The notes under the pieces: model-generated
What the model was told of the DNA's origin: nothing
The model's database searches: none
Seen by the model: the letters and a program-made list of their open reading frames with translations, nothing else
Shown here: piece after piece, positions 47,741 to 60,800 of the stretch
How the letters are laid out: every line of letters begins with the position of its first letter
Position numbering within the stretch: the first letter of the stretch is position 1
Assembly (NCBI GenBank): GCA_016858145.1
Contig: JAEHOE010000023.1
Span: forward strand, 558,001 to 622,000
DNA length: 64,000 bases
Direction: 5' to 3'
Origin: Edaphochlamys debaryana
Lineage: Eukaryota; Chlorophyta; Chlorophyceae; Chlamydomonadales
Program-made: the position numbers and the translations under genes

Positions 47741-50700
47741 ATGAGGCGTGCCGCGCGTCTTCTGCGTGGCGCCGGCCAGGCTCGCCTGGTCGCGAGCGAG
47801 GGCGCTGAGGCTGTCAAGCTGTTTGACATCAACGCCAGCGCTCGCCTGCTGTCGACGCAGTCGCGCAGCGTTCTGGGTGGGTGTGCTCGCGGGGCGTGAG
47901 CACTGCACGTGTGAGCGTGTTTGGCATCGCTGCGCTGGAGATCCCCCTTCTGACACGTCGCGCCTGCTCCGCAACCTCCTACGCGCTCTACTGACCTCGA
48001 TACGTCGCCCGGCTGCGATGATGGCGTTGCAGGCGCGATCAGCCACGCCAGCACGGTGCTGCCGACCGGCTTTGCAGCCTCGGGCGCGCGCTTCATCTCC
48101 GTCGATGCGCTGCTGCCCAGCGACGAGTGAGTAGAGGACATGGAATTGGCTTCCGATGCCGGTTTTGGCGCGCGGATGGCCGGGTTGCAGCTCCGGTCTG
48201 ACCGCCATGTCGGAATGCCTACCCGCGCACCTGACCTCCGAGTCTCCGCTGACCCTCCCGGTGGCCCACAGCTTCAAGCCGCGCCACAACAGTGGCACCG
48301 CCGCCGAGAACGATGCCATGGTTAAGGTGACCGGCTTCCCGTCGCTGGACGCGCTCATTGAGGCCACGGTGCCCAAGAGCATCGTGCGCCGGGATGGCAT
48401 GAACCTGGGCAAGTACCACGAGGGCATGACCGAGAGCCAGTTCCTGGCCTACTTCAAGTGAGCTTATGAAAGGGCTGTGGTGGTGCTGATGATGGGGGCG
48501 TCAGGGCTAGCCGGCAGGGCCCGGAGTAGGACAGGGGGGGGGGCTGAGTTTGACCACAGGACCTTGACCGAACAAGTGGTCAACTGGTCACCACGCAGCG
48601 GCGTTAGGCCGCCCGAGTGACGGCCCAACCCAAGCTCCCTGGCGTGCTGACCGCACTGCTCTCCAATGAGCCACAGCCCTCCTAGCACCTCGTTACCACC
48701 AGCCTCTTCAGGGTCCCGCCCTCGGGTAAAAAACCTACCACGCCTCGTCATCGCCCCTCCCCTCCCAAGCCCCCACCTCGCAGCCCCCCTCCTCCCCCCT
48801 TCCTCCCCCTCTTTCCCCTAACCCCCAGGGACATGGCCTCCAAGAACAAGGTCTTCAAGTCCTTCCTGGGCATGGGCTACTACGGCACCCATGTGCCCCA
48901 GGTCATCCTGCGCAACGTGCTGGAGAACCCCGGCTGGTACACGCAGTACACGCCGTACCAGGCGGAGATCGCGCAGGGCCGGTGAGCCCGGGCGTGGACT
49001 CAGTCGATCCGGGGTTAGGGCGGGGTGTGTAGGGGCCACCGTTCACACAGAATGCACCACACGTAGCACACTAACCACCGCTTGGCAAAACACGACCGCT
49101 TTTGACACACACGACTACATCGGGCCGGAGCAGCCGCCGCCATCTGGGTCAGCGTGCACAGCCCGGGGCAGCACACGACTGTAAACCCCACAACCGCTGC
49201 CAGTGCCCACTACCTCACCCCACCATCCCACAAGCGTACCCGCCCATCCCCGACGCACCCTGCGCCCCGCACCCCCTCCCCAGCCTGGAGTCGCTGCTCA
49301 ACTTCCAGACGGTCATCTGCGACATGACGGGCATGGCCATCTCGAACGCCTCCCTGCTGGACGAGGCCACCGCGGCCGCCGAGGCCATGACCATGTGCTC
49401 GGCCGTGGCCCGCGGCAAGAAGCCCAAGTTCCTGGTGTCGGTGAGCGGCCTTTGCTGTGGAGGGGAGGGCGGCCGATGGGAAAGGAGGGTGCGGAACGAG
49501 GAAGGGGAGAGGGGTCGAGGAAGGGAAAACATGGAAGGGAGCCACCCGCTGAGCCCGCTTGCTCCGTCCCGTTTCTGCCATCTCTTCCTCCTCCGCGCCC
49601 CCGCAGTCCAAGTGCCACCCGCAGACCATTGCGGTGTGCCAGACCCGCGCGGAGGGCCTGGGCCTGGAGGCGGTGGTGGTGGACGAGGACAAGTTCTCGT
49701 ACGGCAAGGACGTGTGCGGTGTGCTGGTGCAGTACCCCGCCACGGACGGCACCGTGGCCGACTACAAGGTGCGGCCCTTGCGCGCACGGGGTGTACGGCA
49801 GGCGTGCGGACTGTACGGCAGGCGCAAGTTGCATCAAGGGACGGGGGGTGGCGCAGAGCGGGCACGTGCAGCGGAGCGGGCGGAGCGCCGCGGCGGCGCC
49901 GGAGTGGGGCCGGAGGACCTTGCAGGCGGTGCACCCCGCAACCACCGAGGTGGCTTGGGACCGTCCACAGCGGCACCGTGTGGAGGGAGTCCCTGGAGCG
50001 CCGCCTAGGGCCCATCGCGGACCCACAGCCCCGGACTAGGAGGAGAACGCGGCAGCGCTGGCCCCCGGACCCCCGCTCTCGTGCGCGCTTCCGCTTCCGA
50101 ACCGAGCCAGCCCCCTGCCTTGCCTCCCGACACCCGGCTATGGTTGCTGAGTCAGGAGCGGGGCAAGGCCTCGTCAACGCCCCGTTCCGTTTCCCCACTC
50201 CCTTCCTCCGGCGCTCCTTGTGGCGAGCAGCGCACTCCCCCTCAGCCGTACTCTTCTCAACCCACACCCCCCCGCATCCCCCCCTTCAGGCCATGGTGGC
50301 CGCCGCGCACAAGGCGGGCGTCAAGGTGTGCGTGTCCACGGACCTGCTGGCGCTGACCATGCTGACGCCGCCGGGCGAGTGGGGCGCGGACATCGTGGTG
50401 GGCAGCGCGCAGCGCTTCGGAGTGCCCATGGGCTACGGCGGCCCGCACGCCGCCTTCCTGTCGTGCCACGACGAGTTCAAGCGCCTCATGCCGGGCCGCA
50501 TCATCGGCCTGTCCATCGACGCGCAGGTGCGCAGGTCGCCTGCGGGGTAGGGGGTTGGAGGGGCATGGGTGGAGTGAGCCGCGGAAGCCGGAGCCGGGGG
50601 GGCTGGCGGGTGGCGGTGTGGCTGCGGGTTGGGGGGGGCTGGGCAGACTGCCCAGCTGCGGGTTAGGGGGGATCGCGTAGACGGGCTCACGGTGCTGGCA

Positions 50701-51088
50701 GCTCCACCCATACCTCGCTTAGTCGGCGGCATGCCCCAAGGGAGGTTTGAGTGGAGCGGTCCGCGCTGTCGGCCTGTCTGTGCGCTGCTGTCCTTGGCCT
50801 TGCTTCGGGGGCGCGTAGTGGCTGCAGTGTGGGGAAGGGGTCCTGGCCTGGGCATGGGCAAGGGCTTGCGGGCAGGCGGCACGGCTGGTGCTGGGGGTTG
50901 GGCATGGTTGCGTGGACGCAGGTGGACGGGTGTCGAGGCCCAACACGGCGGAAGTGGGAATTTGGACGAGGCTCAAACCCATGCTGTTCCCTTCCCTTCC
51001 CCCCCGTTCTTACCTCCCCCCTCCCTCCATGCCCCTCCCCTCTACAACCCCTCCCACCCCCAGGGCAAGCCCGCGCTGCGCATGGCCA

Positions 51089-51119
<31 letters not shown>

Positions 51120-54100
51120 CAAGGCCACCTCCAACATCTGCACCGCGCAGGTGTGTTGGGGGTTTGGGGGTGGGGTAGGGAGGGGCGAGGGCGAAGAGAC
51201 GGGGTTGAAGAGCTGCCGGCGGGGAAGCGGCCGGGCGAGGACTGTGCCGACTCGGGTGTCATACTGACGATTTACATGTTGCCGTACCGTACCGCAGGCG
51301 CTGCTGGCCAACATGGCGGCGCTGTACGCCGTGTACCACGGCCCCGAGGGCCTCAAGGTGGGGGGAGGGGGGCTTGGGGCAGGAACAGAAGATGGGGGGA
51401 AACAGCGCTACTGGGGGAAAGGGGGGGCGGGGGGATGGCGAAAAGGGGCGGCATCCCAGAGTGTGGGGAGCGGCGTCTGGAAGGAATGAAGGGGGGGGTT
51501 CTCGGCAGGGAAAGGCGACGCACCATGCACATAGGGTAGGGACCGCGGGGCTGGGGCACGCCACCTAGGTCGCAGAGGTCAAGGCCCGGCGTTCGTGCGC
51601 TCCGGACCCAGATGCGAGACATGGCTTGTGGGCCCCGGCATCAAGCAGGGGACAGTACTGCACCCCCCGGACTTCAACCCGCCGGGTTGGACCGAGGAGG
51701 GGAGCCCAAGCGGGGGGAGGCTCCTGCCCAGTGCATGCCTGCGGGAATCTTGGCGCAGGGCAGGGCGCACGGGGGGCACCACTTGAAGCGCCGCGCAGGG
51801 GCGGGTGGGGGCTCGGTGCGGCCCTCGCAGGCAGGCCCGAGCCCCGGGGATGCGGATCGTCAGCTTTCCAACGGGAGGGGCCGATGGCATTGCGCGGTGC
51901 GGTCACCTCCGACCGCCGCATCCAACTCCAAGCCCCCACCTCGCCCCCTTCCCCTATCCCCTTACCCTATCCTCCCCTCCCAACCCCCTCCCCCCTCCCC
52001 CCCAGACCATTGCCCGCCGCGTCAACGGCCTGGCCTCCATCCTGGCGGCCGGCGCCTCCAAGCTGGGCCACACCACCCCCTCGGCGCCCTTCTTCGACAC
52101 GGTCACCCTGACGCTCAAGGACGGGGACGCGGACAAGTACGTCAAGCTGGCGCTCAACGAGAAGGTGGGGGGTGCGGTGGGAGGCGCGGACCGGTCGGCA
52201 TCCTTGCATTCCATGGCCGGGAGGGGCGGCCGGGAGGGGGGCTTCAGGGGATGTCTGATGCTGAGCGGGAAGGCGTCAAGCTGAGGAGTGGGGTGGTGGT
52301 GGAGGGGGTGTGAGGAAGGCATTTGAGGAGCGAGATCCGGGGCAGAGACGAAGACACATGACCCAGACAACCAAAACCCGTGGTGGTTCAATAAACTATA
52401 ACTTCTGAGCCCCGCTCCATCCGCACCTCGCGCCCCGCGCCCCTGCTTTCCCACACCCTACCACATCCAACACGCACTCGAATTGCTAAGCACTGCACTG
52501 TCACTCCCGCGTCCCCGCATCACCACCACTCGCACGCCCTGCCGACCGTCTCCAGGCAGGCTGTTCCCCTCATCACCGCCCCACCTTTCTCCCCCCCTCC
52601 CTTGCCTTGCCTCCCCCCTAGATGAACATCCGCAAGCTGTCTGACAAGCAGGTGGCGATCGCCTTCGACGAGACCAGCAGCATGGAGGACGTGGACGCCC
52701 TGTTCCGGTGAGGATGGGCGGGGGGGCATGGGGAAGGAAGAGAGGTGGGGTGGAACGCGTGGCCCCTGACAGGATGGAACGGGAACGGCGTGGAATGGCG
52801 GTCGGGGATAGGGGCGTGGTCGCCTAAGGCTGGCGGGCGATGGACCAGGAAGGACCGGGGGGGCGCTGGACGGCGTGGTCCCCTCGTCCCATTCCCCCTT
52901 TTCCCGACCTGACACACCACCTTCACGACCCCAGGGTGCTCAACTGCGGCCGCGACACGCCCTTCTCGGCCAAGTCCCTGGCGCCCTCGGTGGAGGCGGG
53001 CGTGGGCGCCTTCAAGCGCACGTCCACCTTCCTGCAGCAGCCCATCTTCAACGCCTACCACAACGAGCACGACATGCTGCGGTGCGTGCTGCGTGCGGCG
53101 CTGGGGGGGACCGTGCCGGCTGGGGGGGGGGTGAAGGGCGAACTCGGGGTGGCCGCGGATGCGCGGAGGTGGAAGGGCCCTCACCTGCTCTTCCCACCAC
53201 CACCACCAATCCCCGATCCCCACTAACCCCTCCGCCCCGCCACCCTACCCCCCAGCTACCTGAAGCGCCTGGAGAACAAGGACCTGTCGCTGGTGCACAG
53301 CATGATCCCGCTGGGCTCGTGCACCATGAAGCTCAACGCCACGGCCGAGATGGCGCCCGTGACCTGGCCCGAGCTGGCCAACCTGCACCCCTTCGTGCCG
53401 GTCGACCAGGCGGAGGTGGGGGCGGGGCTGGGGTGGGGGGCGTGTGATGCGGGAGGGGGAAAGATGTGTGGGCGTGACGAGGAAGGAACTGTTCACCGGG
53501 CGTCATGCAGGGCGGGAATGCGCAGCGCAGGGTTCACAGGAGTGTCTCGGCACAGCCGGCCACCCGCCTCTGGCCCCTGAAAACGCCACCCCCCTTTCAG
53601 CCACCAAGCCCTTCAATCCCCTGACCCCCTTCCCCCTCCCCCTCCCTCTTCCCTCCCCCCCCCTGTCAGGGCTACATGGAGATGTTCAAGGACCTGGCCA
53701 TGCAGCTGTCGTCCATCACGGGCTTCGACGCGGTCAGCCTGCAGCCCAACTCGGGCGCCTCGGGCGAGTACGCCGGGCTCATGGCCATCCGGTCGTACCA
53801 CATGTGAGGAGGGAGGGAGGGGCTGATGGGGTTGTGTGTGGATGGGGCACAGCGAGGTCGGCAGGGAGGGTTGGAGGAGGTGGCGGGGAGTCGGCCAGGC
53901 CTGAGTAAGGTACAGGGAGGGGGCCACCGCACGGGGCCCTCCCCAAGCTCCCACCTTGCCCTACAAACCCCCACCCCCACCCCACCCGCTGCTTCCCTCC
54001 CCAAGGGCGCGCGGCGAGGGCCACCGCAACGTGTGCATCATCCCCGTGTCGGCGCACGGCACCAACCCCGCCTCAGCCGTCATGGCGGGCATGAAGATCG

Positions 54101-54857
54101 TGACCGTGTCCACGGACGCGCAGGGCAACGTCAACATCGACGAGCTGAGGCAGAAGGCGAGCGGGGGACACGGAGGAGGGGGCGGAAGGAGCGGGGCGCA
54201 GCAGCGTGGGGCTAGGGAGACGGGAAGGGGGTGGTGAGTTTGGAGGTTTGAAGGGCGATGTTATTACCGTTCAGGACGTCTGGGGTACTGCGGTTGGTCC
54301 CCCTCTGAAGCTCGTTTCCACCTCTGTCCTCCCCCTGACAGGCTGAGGCCAACTCCAAGAACCTGGCGGCGCTGATGATCACGTACCCCTCGACGCACGG
54401 CGTGTACGAGGAGGGGGTGGACGAGATCTGCCGCATCATCCACCAGCACGGGGGGCAGGTGTACATGGACGGAGCCAACATGAACGCGCAGGTGGGGGCG
54501 GGACAGGGGGAAAGGGACGGATGGGGAGGGGGACAGAATAATAATGGGTTGTGTCGGGGAGCCCTGGGTTGGGCGCACGCAAGGTTCCGGCCGCCCACCC
54601 ACTCAGCTCGGTGCCCTCGCCACCCTCTCCTGTCCCCTCCCCCAGGTGGGCCTGACCGCCCCCGGCATCATCGGCGCCGACGTGTGCCACCTCAACCTGC
54701 ACAAGGTGGGGCCGGGGCAAGCGGAGTGGGGGCATCTGATTTTCGCTGGAAGAGCGTCCGCAAGCGTCCCCTCGCCACCTCCGCCCGCCTAGCCTCGCGC
54801 CTCCACCTCCCCCAATCCCACCGCGTAACCCCCACCCCTACCCCCACCCTACCCCCC

Positions 54858-54888
<31 letters not shown>

Positions 54889-55737
54889 CCCCGGCATGGG
54901 CCCCATCGGCGTCAAGGCGCACCTGGCGCCCTACCTGCCCTCGCACCCCGTGGTGCCCACCGGGGCGCTGCCCAACGCGCCCGCCCAGGCGCAGCCCTTC
55001 GGCACCTCGGCCGCCGCGCCCTTCGGCTCCTCCCTCATCCTGCCCATCTCGTTCGCCTACATCTCCATGATGGGCGCCGAGGGGCTCACGCAGGTGCGTA
55101 CGGGAGATCTGGCGGGATCTGAGGAAGATCCTGGGCACACGCCCTGGGCTAGGGTCGGTGGGGTAGTACGGAGGGGAAGTCGGTGTGCGGAATGTTGCGG
55201 TAGGAACTCAGGGTCACGCGCGGTAGGTTGATCAGACGGGACTCGCGAGGTGGAGTTTCTCTCTTCTCCCTTGTCTCATTGCTCTAACCCCGCTTTCCCC
55301 TCCCTCCTACCCCTCCCCCCACCCCCCAGGCCTCCAGGCTGGCCATCCTCAAGGCCAACTACATGGCCAAGCGCCTGGCGGCCCACTACCCCATCCTCTT
55401 CACCGGCCCCAACGGCACCTGCGCCCACGAGTTCATCCTCGACCTGCGCCCGCTCAAGTGAGCACGGGGCAGCAGGGGTGTGTGGGCCAGGAGGGGCATG
55501 GGCCAAGCCAAGGAGGGGCACCCCTTCCACCTAGTCAGCCAGCTGGATGTACACCTCTATTCCATCATCGCTTTTCTCTGACCCCCCATCCCACTCCCTC
55601 CACCCCCCAGGGACACGGCTGGCATCGAGGCCGAGGACGTGGCCAAGCGCCTGATCGACTACGGCTTCCACGCCCCCACCATGTCCTGGCCCGTGCCCGG
55701 CACGCTCATGATTGAGCCCACCGAGTCCGAGTCCAAG

Positions 55738-55769
<32 letters not shown>

Positions 55770-56258
55770 TGCCATCCGCCAGGCAAGCGCTGAGAGGGGC
55801 TGAGAGGAGAGAAGAAGGGGAAGGAGTAGGCGGCCGTCGAGGGATGGGGCGGAGCGGAGGGTTGGGCTCTGGGGGTGCAGGGCGGCCGCCCTGAGTGCAG
55901 CAGGTCGCTCGTCACCATGGCCCCCAAAGTCCTGCCACATGCGTTCTTCAAGTGATGCTTTTCCTCACCACACCGCTTCCCGACCATCGCCCCGCAGGAG
56001 ATTGCCGAGATCGAGTCCGGCAAGGCCGACAAAGAGAACAACCTGCTCAAGCACGCGCCGCACTGCGCCGCCGTGGTGCTGGCGGACAAGTGGGACCGCC
56101 CCTACCCGCGCGAGAAGGCCGCCTTCCCCGCGCACTGGGTGCGCCAGGCCAAGTTCTGGCCCACCGTGTCCCGCGTCGACAACGTGTACGGCGACCGCAA
56201 CCTGGTGACGCGCTGGGGCAACGGCCAGGAGAACGACCTGCTGGTGGCCACCGCCTAG
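47741..56258 (+). CDS. GCSP: Glycine decarboxylase P protein, mitochondrial
   Basis: There are 21 exons: 47741-47876, 48033-48126, 48272-48457, 48829-48981, 49284-49440, 49607-49768, 50290-50526, 51064-51150, 51298-51357, 52006-52164, 52622-52707, 52935-53081, 53256-53415, 53670-53803, 54006-54156, 54342-54491, 54646-54705, 54860-55093, 55330-55457, 55611-55782 and 55998-56258. They give 1037 residues, full length for the family. It is the pyridoxal-phosphate P subunit of the glycine cleavage complex: it decarboxylates glycine and passes the aminomethyl group to H protein in photorespiration and one-carbon metabolism. The PLP lysine is Lys773 in [71 protein letters not shown] and [12 protein letters not shown] are all present. 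The Arg/Ala-rich first 45 residues form a mitochondrial presequence. The introns after 54156 and 55782 use GC donors. No break seen. Confidence 0.98.
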
Positions 56259-56865
56259 AGCGGTCGCGTGTGTGTGGTACGGCACGGTGCGGTGCGATGT
56301 CGTACGGCAGGGAGGTGGGGCGGGGTGGGGTGCGGCGGTTGGGCGGGGCGCATGCTCCGTGGCATGACCGCCGCGGGCGGGGGTCGAGGGTGCTAGCTAG
56401 CATGCGGCGGAGCGTCATGCGCGGGTCATGGAGGTTTGTCGCGATCAGAAGACGACGAGGCGGCGGCGGCAGGCCTTGCGCGGGAGCGCAGGCACCGAGC
56501 GCCGGCCGCGGGGCATCCGCTGCGCTTGCGGGTGGGCGGCCGGGCAGTGGGCGCACGTGCGGAGGCGCGTGGTGGCTTGCAGCGGAGGCGGGATGCGGTG
56601 ATTGGATTGGAGGCGGAGGCTATGAGGAATGGGGGGACCGTATTGGCCGGTGGAACTGTGAGCGGAAGGAGGAGCCTAGGTGTAGGGAACTCTCCGCGCG
56701 GGCGTGGGGGGCATCAGTGAGCTGACGGGGGCGTGAGCCCGGCCTGGCTTTTGACGGCGCGTGTCGAGTAGGACGTTTCGATGTCGGGGGCGAGGTATAG
56801 CTGATATTATGCATTGAAGGCACAGGGGACGGAGCGGCGGGGTCTCGAGGCGACCCGCCCGCTGG

Positions 56866-56870
56866 TGTAA
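56866..56870 (+). terminator. Candidate poly(A) signal TGTAA for glycine decarboxylase
   Basis: 608 bp past the stop codon at 56258. Assignment inferred. Confidence 0.5.
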
Positions 56871-56977
56871 GGACTGACTAGCCGTTCTGGTATGGCTCTC
56901 CGCCTACGTCCGCCATCACCTTGGAGGCTGCAATTGTAGAAGGACAGGAAAGTTGCTACGAGTCGGAGCATGGCCCT

Positions 56978-56982
56978 TACAA
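56978..56982 (-). terminator. Candidate poly(A) signal TGTAA for the vWA-domain gene
   Basis: TTACA on the plus strand, about 840 bp beyond the stop at 57820 on the gene strand. A weak assignment because of the distance. Confidence 0.35.
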
Positions 56983-57819
56983 TCCAGCCATACCGCTATA
57001 GCAGTAGGTTATACTACATCGATGAGATCAGATATTAATAGCTTTGTTGCCCGTCTTCTTCTGTGTCCGTATCTCTCACAGAGGCACACTGCACATGCGC
57101 CGCCATGACTCTGCTTGCAGGCACGGCTTCTAGGCAACACGGGCATAGCTCAGTCTCCTACAAGCCATCCTCTCACCCACGAATGGAGTGACAAAAGTCC
57201 ATTATGTGCTAGCATTCTGGGCATTCAATTTTCACGTCGCCACCAGCAGCGCAGACGTACCCGTACCCGCATGGCGCATGCCCGCTGGTACGGGTTGCGC
57301 CACCGTTAACTCCCACAGTATGCCACCGAGGTTGCAATCCCTAAGCCATTCACCAGTGGGTGGTAAACCAGCTTCAGCCAAGTTATCGAAGCCCTAGTTG
57401 CGGTGGATGAATCTTCCGGTGGTTGCCAACTTGCCATAACTGCAGACTTTGAACGTCAGCTGTATGTATATACAACATCGAGGGGGTCGGGGAGCCCACA
57501 AAACCCCCTTCTCCCCCCCCCCCCGAGTGCCCGCCGCCACACGAATGCTGCCGCAGTTGCGTACAATAGCATACGAACCATACAACAAAGCAGACGCTAC
57601 TAAGATTAGTAGCATGAACACGAGGGTCCTAAAAGTGAGGTTTGTTGCAAAACGTCCCGCCGCCCGGTATCTGCAGGCTGTTGCCGGGCTGCTCCTGGTA
57701 ACCCTGAGCCAAGAATTGTTGTCCTGTTGGGGGACTGCTGGTACCGAAACACGCAGCCCAACCAACGAAGGCCCGCTACCCTCCTGGGCCACCGCATGAG
57801 TCTGCTTTGCAGCCGCGCC

Positions 57820-60800
57820 TTAGCGCAGCAGCAGCCTGCGGTGCCCTGTGGTGGAGTTGGTGGTGGTGTTGCCTACGGTGGTGGTGTTGCATGCGTCTCG
57901 CGCGCTGACCGGGAACCGCCTGTCCTCGATGACTGTCCCCAGCGTGTCGACCAACTGCCAGCGGCAACCGCTGCTGACGGCAGCACACGTGCTGACCTGA
58001 GGGGACGGGGGGGGAAAGGGGGACGGGGTCAGACCAGGTTGGCGCGTGGGACGACAAACATGACTAACTGCAGGGGTAAACAACGGTGCGAATCACCGCC
58101 GGGGTTGCAACATTCCCGCCCTTCAGTCCAGACCCATCCAGAGCTCGCCCCGCCCTCTACCCTTAAGCCCCAGCCCCCTTGCTCCTCCGCACTCACCAGC
58201 ATCATCCCCGGCACGCACACGTTTGCGCCCTTGTCCACGATCCTGAACGAGTCGTCTCCAAACTCCAGCGCCAGTCGGTTGTCGTCGCACGCCTTGGCCA
58301 CGGGCCGCACCGCCAGCACTGAGGCGAAGCCGCTCGAGGTGGCGTTGATGATCACCTCGGCTGGGGGGAGGGGGAAGGGGTGGGAGGGAGAGGGAGAGGG
58401 GAGGGTGAGAGGGGGATGGGTGGGTGAAAGGGGGGGCAGGGCAGCGGGAGCAGGGCAGGAGAGCGCATGTGGCATACACGCGGCGAGGTGCAGAGTCCTC
58501 ACCTAGGCTGGCAGCGATGGTAGCTGTGTACGGGATGTAGACGCCGCCGGTTGCCTGAGCGATGGCCACGGCTTGGCCGTACTGGTTGATGCCTGAGGAG
58601 AGGGGGGAGAGGGCGGCGGTGAGTGTTAGCACGACAAGCGCAGGACGAGATTTTCCCCCTGTTACGCCTCCCCTCCTCCCCCCCGGCCTCGACCCTCACC
58701 CGTGTTGGTCGCCGCTGCCATGTCGATCGCAATCACTCGGATGCGCGCAGCCTTCAGCGCAGCAATTGTCATATTCAGTGAGATGTTGTGGCCGGTGCCA
58801 GCTGGGTAGGTGAGATAGGGGATGCCGGCGTAAATGTCGTGGCCGGGCGCGTCGCCCCACCACACAACCCAGCGCCTGCGGGGGCAAGGGCACCGGGTCC
58901 TGAGCTCACCACCCGGGGCCAAGCATTCATGCCTGCATTCGGGCCCTTAACGTGACCCCAATAATGTTAGCTTGCGTGCGTTACTCTCCCCGGTAATCTC
59001 TGTGTTCCGGCCTTACGTCGTGTTCCTGCGCCATCCGATGGAGGCGTTTGTCGCAATCACGTGCAGAGCGTAGAGGTTGCACTCGGGGGCGTCACCACCT
59101 CCACTGGCGGTCCTGGTTTCAGGAAAGGAAGTACAGTAGGGCGTTCAAGCGGTTCGTGGCAGGAGGACGCGTGTGGGGACGTAGGATACAGGGCAGGAGA
59201 TAGACGGCGACATGCGCCCTGGACTAAGAACTGAGCGACAGGGTGTGTGAGCGGAGCCACACGGCGCAAGAGGCTGAGCCGGATAAGGCACGGAGAGCTG
59301 GGTTCACGCAGTCGGGGCAAAGCACGTATTGAGCGGGCTTGCGGTTCTCACCAGCTCGAGATGGCGGTTGAGAGAGTGGTGTTGGTGTAGGAGCCGATCG
59401 GGAGGTCCAACTGCATGGGGCCAGCGGTTAGGCGATGGGAGGGTAAGCGGCTGGCTGGGCCATGGCGGTTGTCTGGTTACGCGCTGCGGTATGGCCCGCG
59501 CTGTTCACACAGCCGTCAACAACCCTTCTTCCCAAGCGCCCCGCCCCCACCTGGAACGGCGGCACGTCCCCGAAGTCTCTGTACCACGCCAATCCCAGCG
59601 CCAGGTTGCGGGCTCGGGCCATGAGCGCCGCCCGAATTGCGTCCGCGTTGGTCCGCACGTTGGCGATGGCCCCCGACATGGATCCCGTGGCGTCGGTCAG
59701 GAGGAGCACGTCGGAGCCACCTGGGGGGGGGAGGCGGGTTGGGGAGAGTGAGGCGGGTTGGGTTGAGGATGGGGAAAGACGGCTGAGGGAAAGCTGATAC
59801 CGGTAGAGAGGGGCGAAAAGAGGACAGAAGGGAAGAGGGGCTGAGCTGGGGAAGCCCGGCTCGTGGCATCATGCCGCATCTGCAGCGCTGGCTCACCCGG
59901 GTCTCCCGTCACGTTGCTCCTGCTGGTGTTGAAGCAGGGAATGGTGATGTTGACAAAGCCTGTGAGGACGGGTTGGGGGCGGCAGGGCATGACGTTGGGC
60001 AATGCAAGCTCGCACAGCAGGGCGCTCCGACGATCAGAAGGGTGTTCGCGCAAGTGCCCTGCACAATTCAGCTCACGTGGCGGTGCGGTCTGGTTCCGCG
60101 GCACGTAGTCCAGCTCGTCCTCGATCTCCTTGCGGATGGACTCGGTCTCATTCTGGTACGTAGAGAAACACGTGGTGTGCGACTGCCAGCCGGGGCGGGT
60201 GCCGTTGACGGCGGTGGCGTTGAAGGTCCTGGGCGGGAAGGGGCACGGGGTGAATTGGGTCAGGGTTCAGGCGTGGCGTAGGGTTGCGAGCCAGGCTGTG
60301 GACCCCCTCCCTCCGCCGCCCCCTCACCTGGGGTCCTCCAGCTTCAGGTTGAATTTGCGCCTGAGGTCGCGGACGGAGCGCAGCGCTGTGCCCCTCAGGC
60401 TGAAGACGGGCTGCTTGATGCCGGTGACGGGGAGGCGGATGAGGTTGTCATTGAGGTCGTAGCCATCTGAGGGGGGTAGGGGGTAGGGAGGGGGAGGCAG
60501 GAATGAGAAAGGTCTAACTTGGGTCAGGCCTGGGCCTTGGCAGTTGCAGGGCCTGAGGGGCACACCCGTACGTGTCACGGCAGCAGCTTAGCAGCCCCAA
60601 CACGGCAGCAGGTGAGCAGCCCCCACACGGCCCCTTCCGCCAGGCCCCCACTCACTGACAGCCACCAGGGTGACGTTCTCCGTCTCGATGGGCGCACTGG
60701 TGCCCCGGGAGGGGTCGATGATGGTCACCCGCCCGTCGATGCGGGAGGCGCGGTAGAGGTACACGGAGGTGTTGGAAGAAAATATCTTCATCGCAATGAT

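Larger units (their letters stand above)
56259..57819. other. Convergent 3' UTRs of glycine decarboxylase and the vWA protein
   Basis: A/T-richer than the genes, with no supported coding frame. TGTAA on the plus strand (56866-56870) and on the minus strand (56978-56982) are about 110 bp apart and may mark the two transcript ends. Confidence 0.5.

Noticed and set aside
49210..50267. Minus-strand and alternative plus-strand frames of 180-480 codons over glycine decarboxylase
   Set aside because: They run across introns and exons of a gene whose 21 exons reproduce a complete, highly conserved enzyme.
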